Part shown: positions 23,549-23,749 of the stretch, piece after piece
Layout: every line of letters starts with the position of its first letter
Position numbering within the stretch: position 1 is the first letter of the stretch
Assembly: GCA_019424645.1 (NCBI GenBank)
Contig: JAHYZB010000018.1
Coordinates: 1 to 23,749, forward strand
Source of the DNA: Oxalobacter formigenes
Lineage (GTDB): Bacteria; Pseudomonadota; Gammaproteobacteria; Burkholderiales; Burkholderiaceae_D
DNA length: 23,749 bases
Direction of reading: 5' to 3'
Translations under genes and position numbers: made by a program
Notes under the pieces: generated by a model
The model's input: the letters and a program-made list of their open reading frames with translations, nothing else
What the model was told of the DNA's origin: nothing
Database searches by the model: none

Positions 23549-23749
23549 TCAATCGGGTGCCTGTCGCGTACACGCCAGCAAATCCACTTCAAAATTTCCG
23601 TCTTTTCCGATCAGGCTCATCTGGTGGTCCTGTATCAGACATTGCCATTCCATCGACCTTTGAACATGCCGGGAAATGGATTCAGTCAATTCAGCCGGCA
23701 AAATCAGCACTTCAAGATTACGGACTTTTTCCAGATCCGCCTTGCTCTT
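23549..23749 (-). CDS. C-terminal fragment of an unrecognised protein, N-terminus outside window
   Basis: The minus-strand frame runs open from the right window edge to TGA at 23549-23551, giving 66 visible residues. These include NLEVLILPAELTES, SMEWQCLIQDHQMSLIGK and a FEVDLLACTRQAPD end. I do not recognise the family. The base composition matches its neighbours, and the frame ends neatly beside the hairpin, so it is probably a real gene convergent with the esterase. No function is proposed. Confidence 0.6.
   Translation of the reverse strand, partial: KSKADLEKVRNLEVLILPAELTESISRHVQRSMEWQCLIQDHQMSLIGKDGNFEVDLLACTRQAPD

Noticed and set aside
1..23749. CRISPR array, tRNA, prophage or insertion element
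   Set aside because: No regularly spaced direct repeats with unique spacers, no cloverleaf seen, no transposase or integrase frame. The only tandem array is coding (bamE).

Overview
The window is chromosomal and betaproteobacterial, most likely Burkholderiales. The order fur (divergent) – bamE – dapB – leuS – lptE – holA – proA is the conserved block of that order, and the proteins read as betaproteobacterial. Base composition is close to half G+C by eye. That is low for Oxalobacteraceae in general but fits Oxalobacter, so an Oxalobacter-like organism is my best guess. This is inference; no search was run. I see no insertion sequence, prophage, CRISPR, tRNA or rRNA. The whole window looks like core genome.

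Layout, left to right. (1) 1-693, minus: the N-terminal part of a DacB/PBP4-type D,D-peptidase, cut by the window edge. (2) 806-3233, plus: a ferrous-iron uptake operon of feoA, feoB and a small Cys-rich membrane protein, behind a promoter with a Fur-box-like site. (3) 3488-5491: groES-groEL behind a sigma-32-type promoter abutting a perfect CIRCE operator, with a hairpin-rich leader, an intergenic hairpin and a strong terminator. (4) 5550-7487: a MarR-family regulator divergent from a ClC chloride channel/exchanger, sharing an 18-bp palindrome. (5) 7560-7991, minus: fur, divergent from bamE. (6) 8101-15951: bamE-dapB, then leuS-lptE-holA-proA, mixing outer-membrane biogenesis (BamE, LptE) with lysine/peptidoglycan, leucyl-tRNA, replication and proline functions. 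(7) 15987-20113: an rRNA methyltransferase followed by a fused PabA-PabB and PabC, which together make p-aminobenzoate for folate. (8) 20125-21477, minus: tldE/pmbA, divergent from darP-mog-estB (21541-23505). (9) 23549-23749, minus: the C-terminal end of an unrecognised gene.

Functional links. Fur is encoded in the same window as the feo operon it probably represses. BamE and LptE both serve the outer membrane.

No wholly new defence or mobile system is evident. The items most worth a second look are: a BamE with 14 tandem EPV-type hexapeptides (8833-9084), a TonB-like proline-rich arm on a lipoprotein that is normally short; the Cys-rich third feo gene; the stacked groE control elements with mutually exclusive leader helices; the MarR/ClC shared operator; a 19-bp dyad between tldE and darP; and the repeat-rich region upstream of leuS.
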